Shown one piece after another: positions 1-8,253 of a stretch of 64,000 bases of DNA. Positions within the stretch are counted from its first letter, which is position 1; each line of letters opens with the position of its first letter. The stretch comes from Bacillota bacterium. Its GTDB lineage: Bacteria; Bacillota; Clostridia; Christensenellales; Aristaeellaceae. The position numbers and the translations under genes are program-made. The notes beneath the pieces were generated by a model that saw nothing but the letters and a program-made list of their open reading frames with translations, searched no databases and was not told where the DNA came from. The stretch spans positions 33,975-97,974 of the forward strand of contig JASGUQ010000014.1 of the NCBI GenBank assembly GCA_030057655.1, read 5' to 3'.

Positions 1-8
1 CGATCGAT

Positions 9-425
9 GTTTGAGAGTGATGTTGTTTTAGAGGGTACTCAAACTTGTTTTCATCCCCCCCCCCTTGTCTTATGTTTGAGAGTGATGTTGTTTTAGAGGG
101 TACTCAAACTCGCGCCCACGTCAACAATGTCATTCGGCGGTTTGAGAGTGATGTTGTTTTAGAGGGTACTCAAACGCAACATCGCGGTACCATGCGGGCA
201 CGTGGGTTTGAGAGTGATGTTGTTTTAGAGGGTACTCAAACGCAACATCGCGGTACCATGCGGGCACGTGGGTTTGAGAGTGATGTTGTTTTAGAGGGTA
301 CTCAAACCGGATATATCAAGGGCTTTTATATGAATTTGTTTGAGAGTGATGTTGTTTTAGAGGGTACTCAAACTCCCGGGCAGGATCGCCCAATGCGTCC
401 ACTGTTTGAGAGTGATGTTGTTTTA
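9..425 (+). CRISPR. Type II-like CRISPR array, trailer end
   Basis: Six complete 36-bp repeats start at 9, 74, 140, 206, 272 and 338, each beginning GTTTGAGAG and ending GGTACTCAAAC. A seventh at 404-425 keeps only its first 22 bases. The six spacers are 29-30 nt: 45-73, 110-139, 176-205, 242-271, 308-337 and 374-403. Spacers 3 and 4 are identical. Spacer 1 is 29 nt and contains a run of ten C. The GTTTGAGAG start and 36-nt length resemble repeats of Cas9 (type II) systems in Bacillota. The degenerate last repeat on the right implies transcription on the + strand with leader, newest spacers and probably cas genes left of the window. No cas gene or tracrRNA was seen here. Array identity is certain; the type assignment is inference. 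Confidence 0.95.
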
Positions 426-440
426 CCCCCATGGATTCAA

Positions 441-469
441 CCAGGCGCCGGTTTTTAGCCGGCGCCTGG
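441..469. terminator. Hairpin between CRISPR array and membrane-protein gene
   Basis: A perfect 11-bp inverted repeat (CCAGGCGCCGG / CCGGCGCCTGG) encloses a T5 loop. It lies 16 bases past the truncated last repeat and just beyond the stop of the minus-strand gene that ends at 484. It can serve either convergent transcript, but neither side has a classical U tract, so intrinsic termination is only likely. Confidence 0.5.
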
Positions 470-483
470 CGTTTCAGGTATGA

Positions 484-1896
484 TTATTTGATCTGGGTCA
501 ATTCCATCATGCCGGAGGGGCGGTCATCGGACAATTCCTCGATCCGTACCCCGCCGATCGTCTGTCCGGTTCGCGCGTCGATGAGCACGGAGACGGAGGA
601 CGGCGGCGCGGCCTTGTCCTTGCTGAATTCATCAAACAGCATTTTGCTGTAGATCTCGGGCTTGTCCTGCTCTTCCTCGGTCTTGGTGTTGGCGCCTTTC
701 CAGGTGTAGATGAACAGGTAGACCGGCTTGTTCAGTTCTTTTGAGTGGTAGTAGACCTGGGCGAAGGGCTCAAACATGTTCAGGCGTTTCCGCGTCCAGT
801 TGGGCAGGCTCAGGACAGCTTCCTCCGCGGTTTTGCGCGCGTCCTCCGCCTTGACCATGCCCTCTTCCGGCAGGCGGATGTCCTGATCAAGCACATGCCG
901 GTACCCGGCGTAGTACCCGCCCCAGTCCTTGCGGAAGGCTTCCAGTTCAGCCAGTCTGGGCTTGAACTCTTGTACCAGCCCAGCCAGTTCCTCCACCGTG
1001 TAGGGCCGGGCCTTTTTAAACGCGCTTATCAGGCGCCGGTCCAGTTTGAGCCCTTCCTCGTCCAGGGGCTGTTGGTTTTCTTCCTCATAGTCGGCCTTGG
1101 CAAGGATTTCGATGATTTCGCCTGTTCCGGCTTCAAGCTTCACGTCAAAAACCGGCATATCGTACAGGTCCTGATCCGGATTCAGGTAAAAAACGCGCCA
1201 GACCTTGTTGGCCTGCTCATCCGCGCAGCTGCGCAGCTCGGCAATCACCCGCATCGCTTCAAAATCCCGGTCTCTCGCGCCGTACTTGTCCTTGATGGCG
1301 GCTTTGGCCATTTCCCCGGCCTGTTCAATCGTCAGGTCCCCTTCTCCCGGCAGCCAGTACATTTCCTCGTCTGCCCCCAGGGTGCCCGTCTCAACAAGCA
1401 TCCGGGTGTACTTAGCCTTGTCCTCAAGGCTCCAGCCGGGCAGGGGGCCTTTTTCCTTCTCCATGATGGAGATGGCGGTGATGGTGTCTTCGCTCAGGTC
1501 ATATTTGTCCATCAGCAGCCGGGTCGCGATATCGGCTTTCTCCGTTTCGCTTGTCGCTGCGTCCTTTAATCTGTCCAAAGCTTCGCTGTTAAACGCTGCG
1601 CCTTCCTTTGCCATGTCCAGCACGAAATCCGCGCGCCTCTGCCCGCTCCAGGTGTCAAAATAGCCGTTTTCCCCTTCGTTTTTGGCCATGTTATCGTAAT
1701 AATTCTTCCACAGCGTCACGGCCAGCCCCGTCACAGCCAGCAAGGCCAGCGCCAGGGCCAGAACCATGGCCAGGGACATCTTCTTTTTCACTTTTTCTTC
1801 TCCTCTGATCCGATCCACTACTTTTAAGGATTGCTCGTCCGTCCAGTCCAGCATGGAAAGCCGGCTGTCGATCAACGGTTTCAATTTACTCTTCAT
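484..1896 (-). CDS. Membrane-anchored PepSY-like protein, probable partner of the ECF sigma factor
   Basis: 470 residues: about 38 charged cytoplasmic residues, one membrane segment (about 40-62) and a large outside domain of about 400 residues. Two stretches in that domain resemble PepSY-type repeats (WRVFYLNPD...TGEIIEI near the middle and VLIDARTG near the end). The start overlaps the sigma gene end by 11 bp, so the two are translationally coupled, the usual arrangement of an ECF sigma factor and its membrane anti-sigma. The N-terminal segment lacks a recognisable zinc anti-sigma His-Cys motif, so an anti-sigma role is inferred from position and topology only. It could also be a sigma-regulated envelope protein. 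Confidence 0.65.
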   Translation of the reverse strand: MKSKLKPLIDSRLSMLDWTDEQSLKVVDRIRGEEKVKKKMSLAMVLALALALLAVTGLAVTLWKNYYDNMAKNEGENGYFDTWSGQRRADFVLDMAKEGAAFNSEALDRLKDAATSETEKADIATRLLMDKYDLSEDTITAISIMEKEKGPLPGWSLEDKAKYTRMLVETGTLGADEEMYWLPGEGDLTIEQAGEMAKAAIKDKYGARDRDFEAMRVIAELRSCADEQANKVWRVFYLNPDQDLYDMPVFDVKLEAGTGEIIEILAKADYEEENQQPLDEEGLKLDRRLISAFKKARPYTVEELAGLVQEFKPRLAELEAFRKDWGGYYAGYRHVLDQDIRLPEEGMVKAEDARKTAEEAVLSLPNWTRKRLNMFEPFAQVYYHSKELNKPVYLFIYTWKGANTKTEEEQDKPEIYSKMLFDEFSKDKAAPPSSVSVLIDARTGQTIGGVRIEELSDDRPSGMMELTQIK

Positions 1897-2407
1897 CGAA
1901 ATACCACCTTTCCAGCGTCTTACAGAGCTTCTCTTTCGCCCGGCTTAAGCGGGATTTGACCGTGCCTTCCGGAATTTTCAGCAAAAGCGCGATGTCGCGG
2001 ATGTCCATCTCCTGATAAAACCGAAGCAGGATGACCTCCCGGTGTTTTTTGGGCAGGGCCAGGATCTGCCGCGTGACCGTGTCGTCCGGGAACCGCGCTT
2101 CGGCCGTGGGTTCCTTCAAATCATCCGGGGTGATCCTCCTGTCGATCCGGCGGAACCAGGCGGTGCGCAGGTAATCCTTGCAGGTGTTGACCGCGATGCT
2201 GGTCAGCCAGGTCTTCTCGCTGCTCTCCTCCCGGAAGCTGTCCCTGGCTTTGTACGCCTTTAAAAAGGTCTCGCTCACCGCGTCCTCCGCCAGGGAAATA
2301 TCCTTCAGGTACATGGCGCACAGCCGCAGCAGCGCGGTGCCGTGCTCCTTCATCAGGCGCCTGAAGCGCTCCTCCTCTGTTTTGCAGGGTACCTCTGCAA
2401 AATCCAT
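1886..2407 (-). CDS. ECF-type RNA polymerase sigma factor
   Basis: 173 residues. Sigma region 2 runs from about residue 20 (LLRLCAMYLKDISLAEDAVS, TFLKAY) to about 85. Region 4 near the C-terminus has the helix-turn-helix block (HREVILLRFYQEMDIRDIA, GTVKSRLSRAKEKL). It would direct RNA polymerase to a small envelope or stress regulon. The ATG at 2407 is preceded by AAAGGAGGTGG. The reading frame stays open upstream to about 2908, but that part lies antisense-frame over the zinc-ribbon gene and is not coding. It is co-transcribed with the membrane protein ending at 484 and lies behind an ECF-type promoter, so autoregulation is likely. Confidence 0.9.
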   Translation of the reverse strand: MDFAEVPCKTEEERFRRLMKEHGTALLRLCAMYLKDISLAEDAVSETFLKAYKARDSFREESSEKTWLTSIAVNTCKDYLRTAWFRRIDRRITPDDLKEPTAEARFPDDTVTRQILALPKKHREVILLRFYQEMDIRDIALLLKIPEGTVKSRLSRAKEKLCKTLERWYFDEE

Positions 2408-2430
2408 CCGGCCACCTCCTTTCACCTTAA

Positions 2431-2458
2431 TAGACGGGGACAAGAACAGATCGGTTCC
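2431..2458 (-). promoter_or_regulatory. ECF sigma-type promoter of the sigma factor gene
   Basis: On the minus strand GGAACC (2453-2458) and CGTCTA (2431-2436) are separated by 16 bases. This fits the GGAAC / CGTC architecture of ECF-dependent promoters, 24 bases before the sigma start codon and just after a terminator. The simplest reading is autoregulation by the encoded sigma factor. Confidence 0.7.
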
Positions 2459-2467
2459 ATAAAGAGA

Positions 2468-2485
2468 AGCCGCCCGAAGGCGGCT
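2468..2485 (-). terminator. Terminator after the SPFH/zinc-ribbon gene
   Basis: The stem AGCCGCC/GGCGGCT with a CGAA tetraloop is followed in the minus direction by TCTCTTTAT. It separates the SPFH gene from the ECF promoter. Confidence 0.75.
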
Positions 2486-2516
2486 CCCGTTTATCTGTAA
2501 TGCTTGGTCTAATTGT

Positions 2517-3554
2517 TTACTGCTTCGCGCCGCACTCGGGGCAGAACTTGGCGCCCGGGGCGAGGGGCTTGCCGCACTCGCGGCAGCTGGGCGCGCTCTG
2601 GCTGGCGCCGCACTCGGAGCAGAACTTGCTTCCCACTGCAATGGGCTTGCCGCAGCTGACGCAGGGAACCTGGCTGACAGCCGGGGCGGCCTGCTGGTTC
2701 TGGAAGGCGTTTTGCACCATCTGGCCCATGGCCATCCCGGCGCCAAGGCCCGCGCCCAGGCCGGCGCCGCCGCCCTCGTTCTGAGCCGCGTCGCGCAGGG
2801 CTTCGGCAGCCTGGAACTGGGTGTATTTGTTGAGGTCGCCCACCACGCCCATGCTGGTGCGCTTGTCCATGGCCTGTTCCACTTCCTGGGGCAGGGAGAT
2901 GTTTTCAATCACAAAGCTTTCCAGCTTCAGGCCCAGTTGGGCAAAGCGCGGCTGCAGGGAGTTGAGCGCGAACTGGCCCAGTTCGTCATAGTTGGCGGCC
3001 AGGTCCAGGGCGGGGATCTTGCTCTGCGCGATGATGTCAGACAGCGCTGACACCACGGTGCGCTTGGTCTGCCCGGACACGCCCTCCACCGTCATCAGCT
3101 CGGTGGTTCCAAAGACTTCTTTTAAGAACACCACCGGGTCCTGCACGCGGAAGGAGTAGATGCCAAAGGCGCGCAGGCGCACCATGCCAAACTCGCTGTC
3201 ACGCATCATGACCGGGTTGCTGGTGCCCCATTTCATGTCCAGGAACTGCTTGGTGTTGATAAAGTACACTTCCGCCTTGAAGGGGGAGTTGAAGCCGTAT
3301 TTCCAGGACTTCAGCGCGGTCATGACCGGCATGTTCTGGGTGGACAGCTCATAGCGGCCGGGCTGGAAGACGTCCGCGATCTTGCCCTCGTTGACAAAGA
3401 CGGCCACCTGGCTCTCCCTCACCGTGAGCTGCGCCCCCATCATGATCTCCTTGCCCATGTTTTCATAGCGGTAGACCATGGTGTTGGCGCTGGAGTCGGT
3501 CCATTCGATGACGTCGATCAGCTGGCTGTTAATGATCTTTTTGAAAAAACTCAT
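2517..3554 (-). CDS. SPFH-domain protein with C-terminal double zinc ribbon (YdjI-like)
   Basis: 345 residues. Residues about 15-245 form an SPFH/band-7-like domain (VFVNEGKIADVFQPGRYEL near the start, FVIENISLPQEVEQAMDKR near its end). A Gly/Ala-rich linker (about 265-285) follows, then two tandem zinc ribbons: CVSCGKPI...FCSECGA and CRECGKPL...FCPECGA. No membrane helix is visible. Family members are thought to act as membrane-associated scaffolds, often in envelope stress. The start at 3554 has an AAAGGAGG site. It is transcribed in the same direction as, but terminated before, the ECF sigma operon. A stress role alongside that sigma factor is inference. Confidence 0.85.
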   Translation of the reverse strand: MSFFKKIINSQLIDVIEWTDSSANTMVYRYENMGKEIMMGAQLTVRESQVAVFVNEGKIADVFQPGRYELSTQNMPVMTALKSWKYGFNSPFKAEVYFINTKQFLDMKWGTSNPVMMRDSEFGMVRLRAFGIYSFRVQDPVVFLKEVFGTTELMTVEGVSGQTKRTVVSALSDIIAQSKIPALDLAANYDELGQFALNSLQPRFAQLGLKLESFVIENISLPQEVEQAMDKRTSMGVVGDLNKYTQFQAAEALRDAAQNEGGGAGLGAGLGAGMAMGQMVQNAFQNQQAAPAVSQVPCVSCGKPIAVGSKFCSECGASQSAPSCRECGKPLAPGAKFCPECGAKQ

Positions 3555-3614
3555 CCGGGTTTCCTCCTTTGATTCGCATGTGTTTGCCTGAACGGCCGCC
3601 CTGGCCGGGAAAAA

Positions 3615-4421
3615 CTAATCCTTCAGGGGGATAAAGGAATCCAGCCTGGGCAGCACCCGAAACTGGGTGCAGACCAGATCCAGATCCATATAGATTTTAA
3701 CCTGCGCGGCCGTCCCCAAAACCAATTGGTGGGCGTGGGCGGAAAGCACATCCAGTTCCTCGTCCGTCACATCCTCCGTCGTGCAGGCCAAAACGCGCAG
3801 CCGCATGGGGGATAAAAGGGCAGAGGTGTACTGCAGGGGCCCCGGGATCTGGCCGAAGAAATTGGCTTTCAGCGCCAGATCCAGCCGGTCAAAACCGTGG
3901 CTCCAGCGGTTTTCCATAAAGTTGATGCCGTCTGGCAATTCAAACTCAAACAGCAAGCCCGGCCTTGAGATGTTGATTTTGGACCTGGCCAACAGCAGGC
4001 GGCTTTCAAGCTCGCCCCGGGAGGCGATGCGCTCCTCCAGCAGCCGGTGCAGGGCGTCGCTTTGAATCCTGGCCTGGGCGCAGGGCCTGGTGGAGTCATA
4101 ATCGCTGAAGTCGCCCAGAAGCTGATCCAGCGCCTCGCGCACCATGCTCAGCTCGTTGCGCAGGCCGTCCCCGCGCCTGTGGGTGCGCATGATGGGCATG
4201 CAGGGGTATTTTTCATCCATCAGCTGGCAAAGGGCTTGAAAGTCGCGGTTTTCAGGGTCGATCGCGATGGCGTCCGCGCCGGGCCTATAAAGAAAGGCCT
4301 CCGCCTCCTCCACATTCCGGGCCAGGGCAACCGGCTCAAACATCAGCCTGTTCAAATGCTGAATGCTGGTGAACGCTTCTCTTACGTCCTCATGGTCGGT
4401 AACAAGCAGTAATCTATACAT
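3615..4421 (-). CDS. Divergent receiver-like protein without an output domain
   Basis: 268 residues. The first about 110 look like a response-regulator receiver fold (LLLVTDHEDVREAF at the start, then ADAIAIDP in the phospho-acceptor strand), but the usual acidic pocket is only partly kept. The rest (about 120-268) has no DNA-binding motif I recognise. It contains ELPDGINFMENRW and a possible ligand or protein-binding fold. AAGGAGGGTGGA precedes the ATG. It stands alone behind its own promoter. It may be a stand-alone signalling or partner-binding protein; no function is assigned. Confidence 0.55.
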   Translation of the reverse strand: MYRLLLVTDHEDVREAFTSIQHLNRLMFEPVALARNVEEAEAFLYRPGADAIAIDPENRDFQALCQLMDEKYPCMPIMRTHRRGDGLRNELSMVREALDQLLGDFSDYDSTRPCAQARIQSDALHRLLEERIASRGELESRLLLARSKINISRPGLLFEFELPDGINFMENRWSHGFDRLDLALKANFFGQIPGPLQYTSALLSPMRLRVLACTTEDVTDEELDVLSAHAHQLVLGTAAQVKIYMDLDLVCTQFRVLPRLDSFIPLKD

Positions 4422-4450
4422 TCCACCCTCCTTGTGCTCGCGTAATATTT

Positions 4451-4479
4451 ATTATAGCCTTCTTTGGAAGAAATAACAA
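4451..4479 (-). promoter_or_regulatory. Promoter of the receiver-like gene
   Basis: On the minus strand TTGTTA (4474-4479), 17 bases, TATAAT (4451-4456), about 30 bases before the start codon. Confidence 0.6.
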
Positions 4480-4575
4480 CGATTTTACCTGATTCATGTA
4501 AAATATGATACAAATTTCAGCATGCCGGGCGGTTGAAAAATGAACCGATGTTCACTCGGGAGCGCGCCGTTTCTA

Positions 4576-4604
4576 TTGACAAATCAAAGCCCGTTCAGTA
4601 GGAT
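4576..4604 (+). promoter_or_regulatory. Sigma-A-type promoter of the PLP enzyme gene
   Basis: TTGACA (4576-4581), 17 bases, TAGGAT (4599-4604), 39 bases before the ATG at 4644. Confidence 0.7.
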
Positions 4605-4643
4605 TTCTATAAGCAAAGGATTTAATAAGTCAGAGGATTGTTC

Positions 4644-5825
4644 ATGAACATGAAGTTTGACAGCGATCAGTTGTTTACTATTACCCACGAATTTGAGGAT
4701 TATGAGCGCCAGTTGGGCGCGGTCTCGCCGCCTGTATATTTATCCTCCCTGCATGTGTTTCCAAGCTTTGAGGAGTATTTGAAGGGAAGCGGCGATGACG
4801 ACGCCTTCTTCTATGGGCGGGTCTCAAATCCCACCGCGCGGCTTCTGGAAAAGAAGCTGGCGGCGATGGAGCACGGGGCGGACGCGCTGGTGTTTTCTTC
4901 CGGCATGGCGGCCGCCACCTCGGCCATTCTGGCCACCTGCCAGGCGGGGGATCATATCCTGTGCATGCGGGATTCTTACCGCCCGGTCCATGCCTTCATG
5001 GCCAATGTAGGAACGCCAAGGCTTCATATTGAGATCAGCTTTGTTTCAGGCACAGACCTGGACGAGGTCAAACGGGCCATCCGGCCCAACACCAGGCTGA
5101 TGATCCTGGAAAGCCCCGCCACCTTCGTGTTTTCAGTCATCGACATCAAAGCCATCGCCGCGCTGTGCAAGGAGTACGGCGTCACCACCTACCTGGACAA
5201 CACCTACTCCACGCCGCTGTTTCAAAACCCGCTTGACATGGGCATTGACATCGTGATGCACACCCTGTCCAAGTACATCGGCGGCCATTCCGACCTGATC
5301 GGCGGCGCGCTGATATCAAAGGACGCCGACCTGATCCACAAAATGCGCCACGGCGTCCGGGAATGGCTGGGCGGCATACTGGGGCCCATGGAGGCCTGGC
5401 TGGCCATCAGGGGGCTGCGCTCCCTGCCCGCGCGGCTTTACATGCACCAGGACACCGCCATGAAGGCGGCCCGCTTCCTTGAAAGCCATCCTAAGGTCAA
5501 GTCGGTGCATTACACGGGACTGCCCTCCCATCCGCAGGCGGAACTGATCAAAAAACAGATGCGCGGCCACACGGGGCTGATGAGCTTTGAATTGGACCGG
5601 GAGCCGGATGAAGCGGTCAAAATGATCAACGCCCTGAAGCTCTTTGGCAAGGGCTGCTCCTGGGGCGGGTTTGAAAGCCTGGCGCTTTGCACGATGTACA
5701 CAGCAAGCGAGGAGGCCGCCCGCGCGTCCGGCGTCAGCCGCGGCCTGATCCGCATCCACTGCGGGCTGGAGGGGGCGGACAACCTGGTCGCCGACCTTGC
5801 CCAGGCGCTGGACAGCATTGTATAA
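4644..5825 (+). CDS. Trans-sulfuration family PLP enzyme (cystathionine synthase/lyase or methionine gamma-lyase type)
   Basis: About 393 residues, the family's usual length. The PLP lysine is Lys210 in HTLSKYIGGHSD. YGRVSNPT and SSGMAA are the phosphate-binding and substrate-site blocks, and DNTYSTP holds the Asp that contacts the pyridine ring. Such enzymes make or cleave cystathionine, or release thiols from Cys, Hcy or Met; the sequence alone does not decide which. ATG at 4644 is chosen because AGAGG lies 7 bases before it; TTG 4638 and ATG 4650 are alternatives. The sugar importer gene follows after 37 bases with no terminator, so read-through is possible although no metabolic link is obvious. 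Confidence 0.88.
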   Translation: MNMKFDSDQLFTITHEFEDYERQLGAVSPPVYLSSLHVFPSFEEYLKGSGDDDAFFYGRVSNPTARLLEKKLAAMEHGADALVFSSGMAAATSAILATCQAGDHILCMRDSYRPVHAFMANVGTPRLHIEISFVSGTDLDEVKRAIRPNTRLMILESPATFVFSVIDIKAIAALCKEYGVTTYLDNTYSTPLFQNPLDMGIDIVMHTLSKYIGGHSDLIGGALISKDADLIHKMRHGVREWLGGILGPMEAWLAIRGLRSLPARLYMHQDTAMKAARFLESHPKVKSVHYTGLPSHPQAELIKKQMRGHTGLMSFELDREPDEAVKMINALKLFGKGCSWGGFESLALCTMYTASEEAARASGVSRGLIRIHCGLEGADNLVADLAQALDSIV

Positions 5826-5862
5826 AAGGCGTTGCTGCGCCTTAAAATAGAGGAGGATAGAT

Positions 5863-7194
5863 ATGAAAAAGAAACTGGTTGCCCTGATGCTTTGTGTGAT
5901 GATGTTCATCCCCCTGCTTCCTGCCGGCGCGTCCGGCGTCCAACTGCGGTTTATTGACGTTTCCCCAAGCCCCGCAAGGCAGGAATACTACGAGAAAACC
6001 TTTGCGAAGTTCCGGGAGGAAACCGGCATCTCCGTGGCGTATGAGAGCGTGCCCTGGGATGACGCCGCGAACAAACTGACCATCCTGGGCACCTCCAACC
6101 AACTGCCGGACGTGATCACGACCTGGGCTGGCTGGCTTGGCCAGTTTACGGCAGCCGGCTGGGTCATCCCGCTGGCCGACTACATTGCCGGCACCGAAGA
6201 TCAGTACACCGACACCGTGACCAAGCTGGTCTGGAAGGGCGAGAAAGAGCTTTACGGCAATGTCTACACCGTGCCTGACGGCATGATGGTGAAGGGCGTT
6301 TTCGTCCGCAAGGACTGGGCCGAGGAAGAGGGCATGGATCTTGACCCCAAAAAGGGCTGGACCTACAGCGAGTATTTTGACGCGGTGAGGAAGTTCACCA
6401 ACCCGGAGAAGAACCGCTACGGCACCTCTTTCCGCGGCGCGCGCGGCGCCTTTGACCCCCTGTTTGTGTACCTGCAGACCTTGACCGGCGGCCGCGCCTA
6501 CGCGGATGACGGTTCCGCGCTGTTTAACACGCCTGAAGCGGTTGCCGCCTATGAAACCTGGAATGGCCTCTACCTGGACGGCAACGCCCCCAAGGACGCC
6601 ATCAACTGGGGCTTCATCGAGATGGTGGACAACTTCACCGGCGGCCTCACCGGCACCCTCATCAACGACTCCGAGGTGGCTGCCACCTGCATCACCAGCA
6701 TGAAGGATGAGCAGTGGATGGTCATGCCCATGCCGGAGAGCGACGTGGACGGCAAGATCTACAACACCGTCAACTCCCCCTATGCCTACTCGATCTCCGC
6801 GTCTTCCAAGAACCCGGACGCCGCCTGGCAGCTGATTGAGTACCTGACCCGTCCGGACAACAACATCGAGTACTGCAAGCTGACCGGCCTGATCCCGATC
6901 AAAAAGGACGTGGGCGATGATCCCCTCTATGGCCCGGACGGCTATTATGCCACTTTCATGCAGCAGTTGAACGATCCCAGGCTGGTCGTTCCCTGCGCCT
7001 TCGGCCCCTTCAGCTACACCGATATGCACCAGGGTATGATGCATGAAGAAATACAGAAATACCTCCTGGGCCAGCAGGACGCCAAGACCTCCCTTGGCCT
7101 GGTGGCGGGAGAGCTTGAAAAACGCATGAAGCAGTACCTGGCCGATAATCCGGGCAGCGCTGTTGAGCAGCCCAAGAGCCTTAGCGAAGAGTAA
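5863..7194 (+). CDS. Extracellular solute-binding protein of a sugar ABC importer
   Basis: 443 residues of the MalE-like family 1 type. It has a signal peptide (MKKKL, hydrophobic core, cleavage after about AGASG) without a clear lipobox, so anchoring is uncertain. The middle holds typical binding-protein blocks (LPDVITTWAGW, VFVRKDW, and WQLIEYLTRPDN near the end). It would capture an oligosaccharide or glycan for the two permeases downstream. AGGAGG precedes the ATG. A terminator hairpin between this gene and the permeases should give more binding protein than permease. No ATPase gene is in the cluster, so a shared MsmK-type ATPase elsewhere is likely. The nearby fucosidase suggests a fucosylated ligand (inference). 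Confidence 0.9.
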   Translation: MKKKLVALMLCVMMFIPLLPAGASGVQLRFIDVSPSPARQEYYEKTFAKFREETGISVAYESVPWDDAANKLTILGTSNQLPDVITTWAGWLGQFTAAGWVIPLADYIAGTEDQYTDTVTKLVWKGEKELYGNVYTVPDGMMVKGVFVRKDWAEEEGMDLDPKKGWTYSEYFDAVRKFTNPEKNRYGTSFRGARGAFDPLFVYLQTLTGGRAYADDGSALFNTPEAVAAYETWNGLYLDGNAPKDAINWGFIEMVDNFTGGLTGTLINDSEVAATCITSMKDEQWMVMPMPESDVDGKIYNTVNSPYAYSISASSKNPDAAWQLIEYLTRPDNNIEYCKLTGLIPIKKDVGDDPLYGPDGYYATFMQQLNDPRLVVPCAFGPFSYTDMHQGMMHEEIQKYLLGQQDAKTSLGLVAGELEKRMKQYLADNPGSAVEQPKSLSEE

Positions 7195-7206
7195 TTCATT
7201 TCATCA

Positions 7207-7237
7207 GGCAGGCGGCGTTCCTGCCGCCTGCCTTTTT
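7207..7237 (+). terminator. Attenuating terminator between binding protein and permeases
   Basis: A perfect 10-bp stem (GGCAGGCGGC / GCCGCCTGCC, 6-base loop) is followed by T5. Its place inside an apparent operon suggests partial read-through. Confidence 0.85.
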
Positions 7238-7272
7238 AACAGGATGCGTCAAGAAAGGGGTGAGCAATTCAC

Positions 7273-8253
7273 ATGCTCTGGCAAATCGCGCTGTATATCC
7301 TGCTGGTTGTCATCCTGTTTGCGGCGGGCTTCCGGCTTTTAAGAAAACACGAAAAGAAAAACCGTCAGTTGCAGATCAGCAAAAAACTGGAACCCTACCT
7401 GTTCATCATGCCCGCGTTTTTGCTGCTGCTCCTGGCCTTTGGCTATCCCCTGGTCAACTCTGTCCTGATGTCATTTCAGAACTACAAGCTCATTGAACCG
7501 GGGAAGGTTTACTTCAACAACTTCGCCAACTTCAAAAACCTTTTTTCAGACAGGGACATTGGGCTGATCATGCGCAATTCCTTTGTCTACGTGATTGCGA
7601 GCGTCGGGATGCAGTTTTTGCTGGGCTTAATTTTGTCCCTGGCGCTTAAGAAGAAGTTCAGGGGACGCGGCGTCTACCAGGCCATCGTGTTCCTGCCCTG
7701 GGCCTTCTCCGCCTTTGTCATCGGCCTGATGTTCCGCTGGTCCTTCAACGGCGAGTACGGCGTTGTGAATGACCTTTTGATCAAACTGGGGCTGATCACA
7801 GAAAAAATCGCCTGGCTTGGAACGCCGGGGCTTTCCCTGCTGGTCGTGATCCTCGCGATGATCTGGATGGGCGTGCCCTTTTTTGCAATCATGTACCTGG
7901 CGGCGCTTCAATCCATTCCGGAGGACGTGTATGAGGCCGCCGACATTGACGGCTGCGGCGCGGTCAGGCGCTTTTTCGCCATCACCTTTCCCTACATCAA
8001 GCCCACGGTGATCATGACCCTGCTGCTGCGCACCATCTGGGTGTTCAACTCCTTTGACCTGATCGTGGTCATTACCGGCGGAGGGCCTGCCAACCACTCC
8101 CAGACGCTGCCCTCCTACATGTACACCCGCGCTTTCTCCGGCTACGACTTTGGCCTGGCCTCCGCGCTGGGCGTGGTGCTGATGGTAATCCTCGCGGTTT
8201 ACGCGGTGATTTTCCTTCAGGTGACCAAATACAACAAGGCAGGTGATTTCTGA
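7273..8253 (+). CDS. Sugar ABC importer permease, MalF/UgpA type
   Basis: 326 residues with about seven membrane segments. The first (about 3-20) precedes a charged linker, then six core segments. The loop that contacts the ATPase is kept (EAADIDGCGAVRRF, about 219-232), and VITGGGPANHSQTL near the C-terminus is typical of this permease class. GAAAGGGGTGAG precedes the ATG. The stop overlaps the start of the second permease (TGATG), so the pair is translationally coupled and would form the heterodimeric channel. Confidence 0.92.
   Translation: MLWQIALYILLVVILFAAGFRLLRKHEKKNRQLQISKKLEPYLFIMPAFLLLLLAFGYPLVNSVLMSFQNYKLIEPGKVYFNNFANFKNLFSDRDIGLIMRNSFVYVIASVGMQFLLGLILSLALKKKFRGRGVYQAIVFLPWAFSAFVIGLMFRWSFNGEYGVVNDLLIKLGLITEKIAWLGTPGLSLLVVILAMIWMGVPFFAIMYLAALQSIPEDVYEAADIDGCGAVRRFFAITFPYIKPTVIMTLLLRTIWVFNSFDLIVVITGGGPANHSQTLPSYMYTRAFSGYDFGLASALGVVLMVILAVYAVIFLQVTKYNKAGDF

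Noticed and set aside
45..458. Open frame of 137 codons across the CRISPR array
   Set aside because: It is the repeat unit read in frame; the sequence is a CRISPR array with no ribosome site.
2408..2908. N-terminal extension of the sigma factor frame
   Set aside because: It overlaps the zinc-ribbon gene in another frame, is low-complexity Ala/Pro/Arg, and the ECF promoter and ribosome site lie after it.
5842..7044. 400-codon minus-strand frame opposite the solute-binding protein gene
   Set aside because: It is an antisense shadow of a confidently identified gene in GC-rich DNA.
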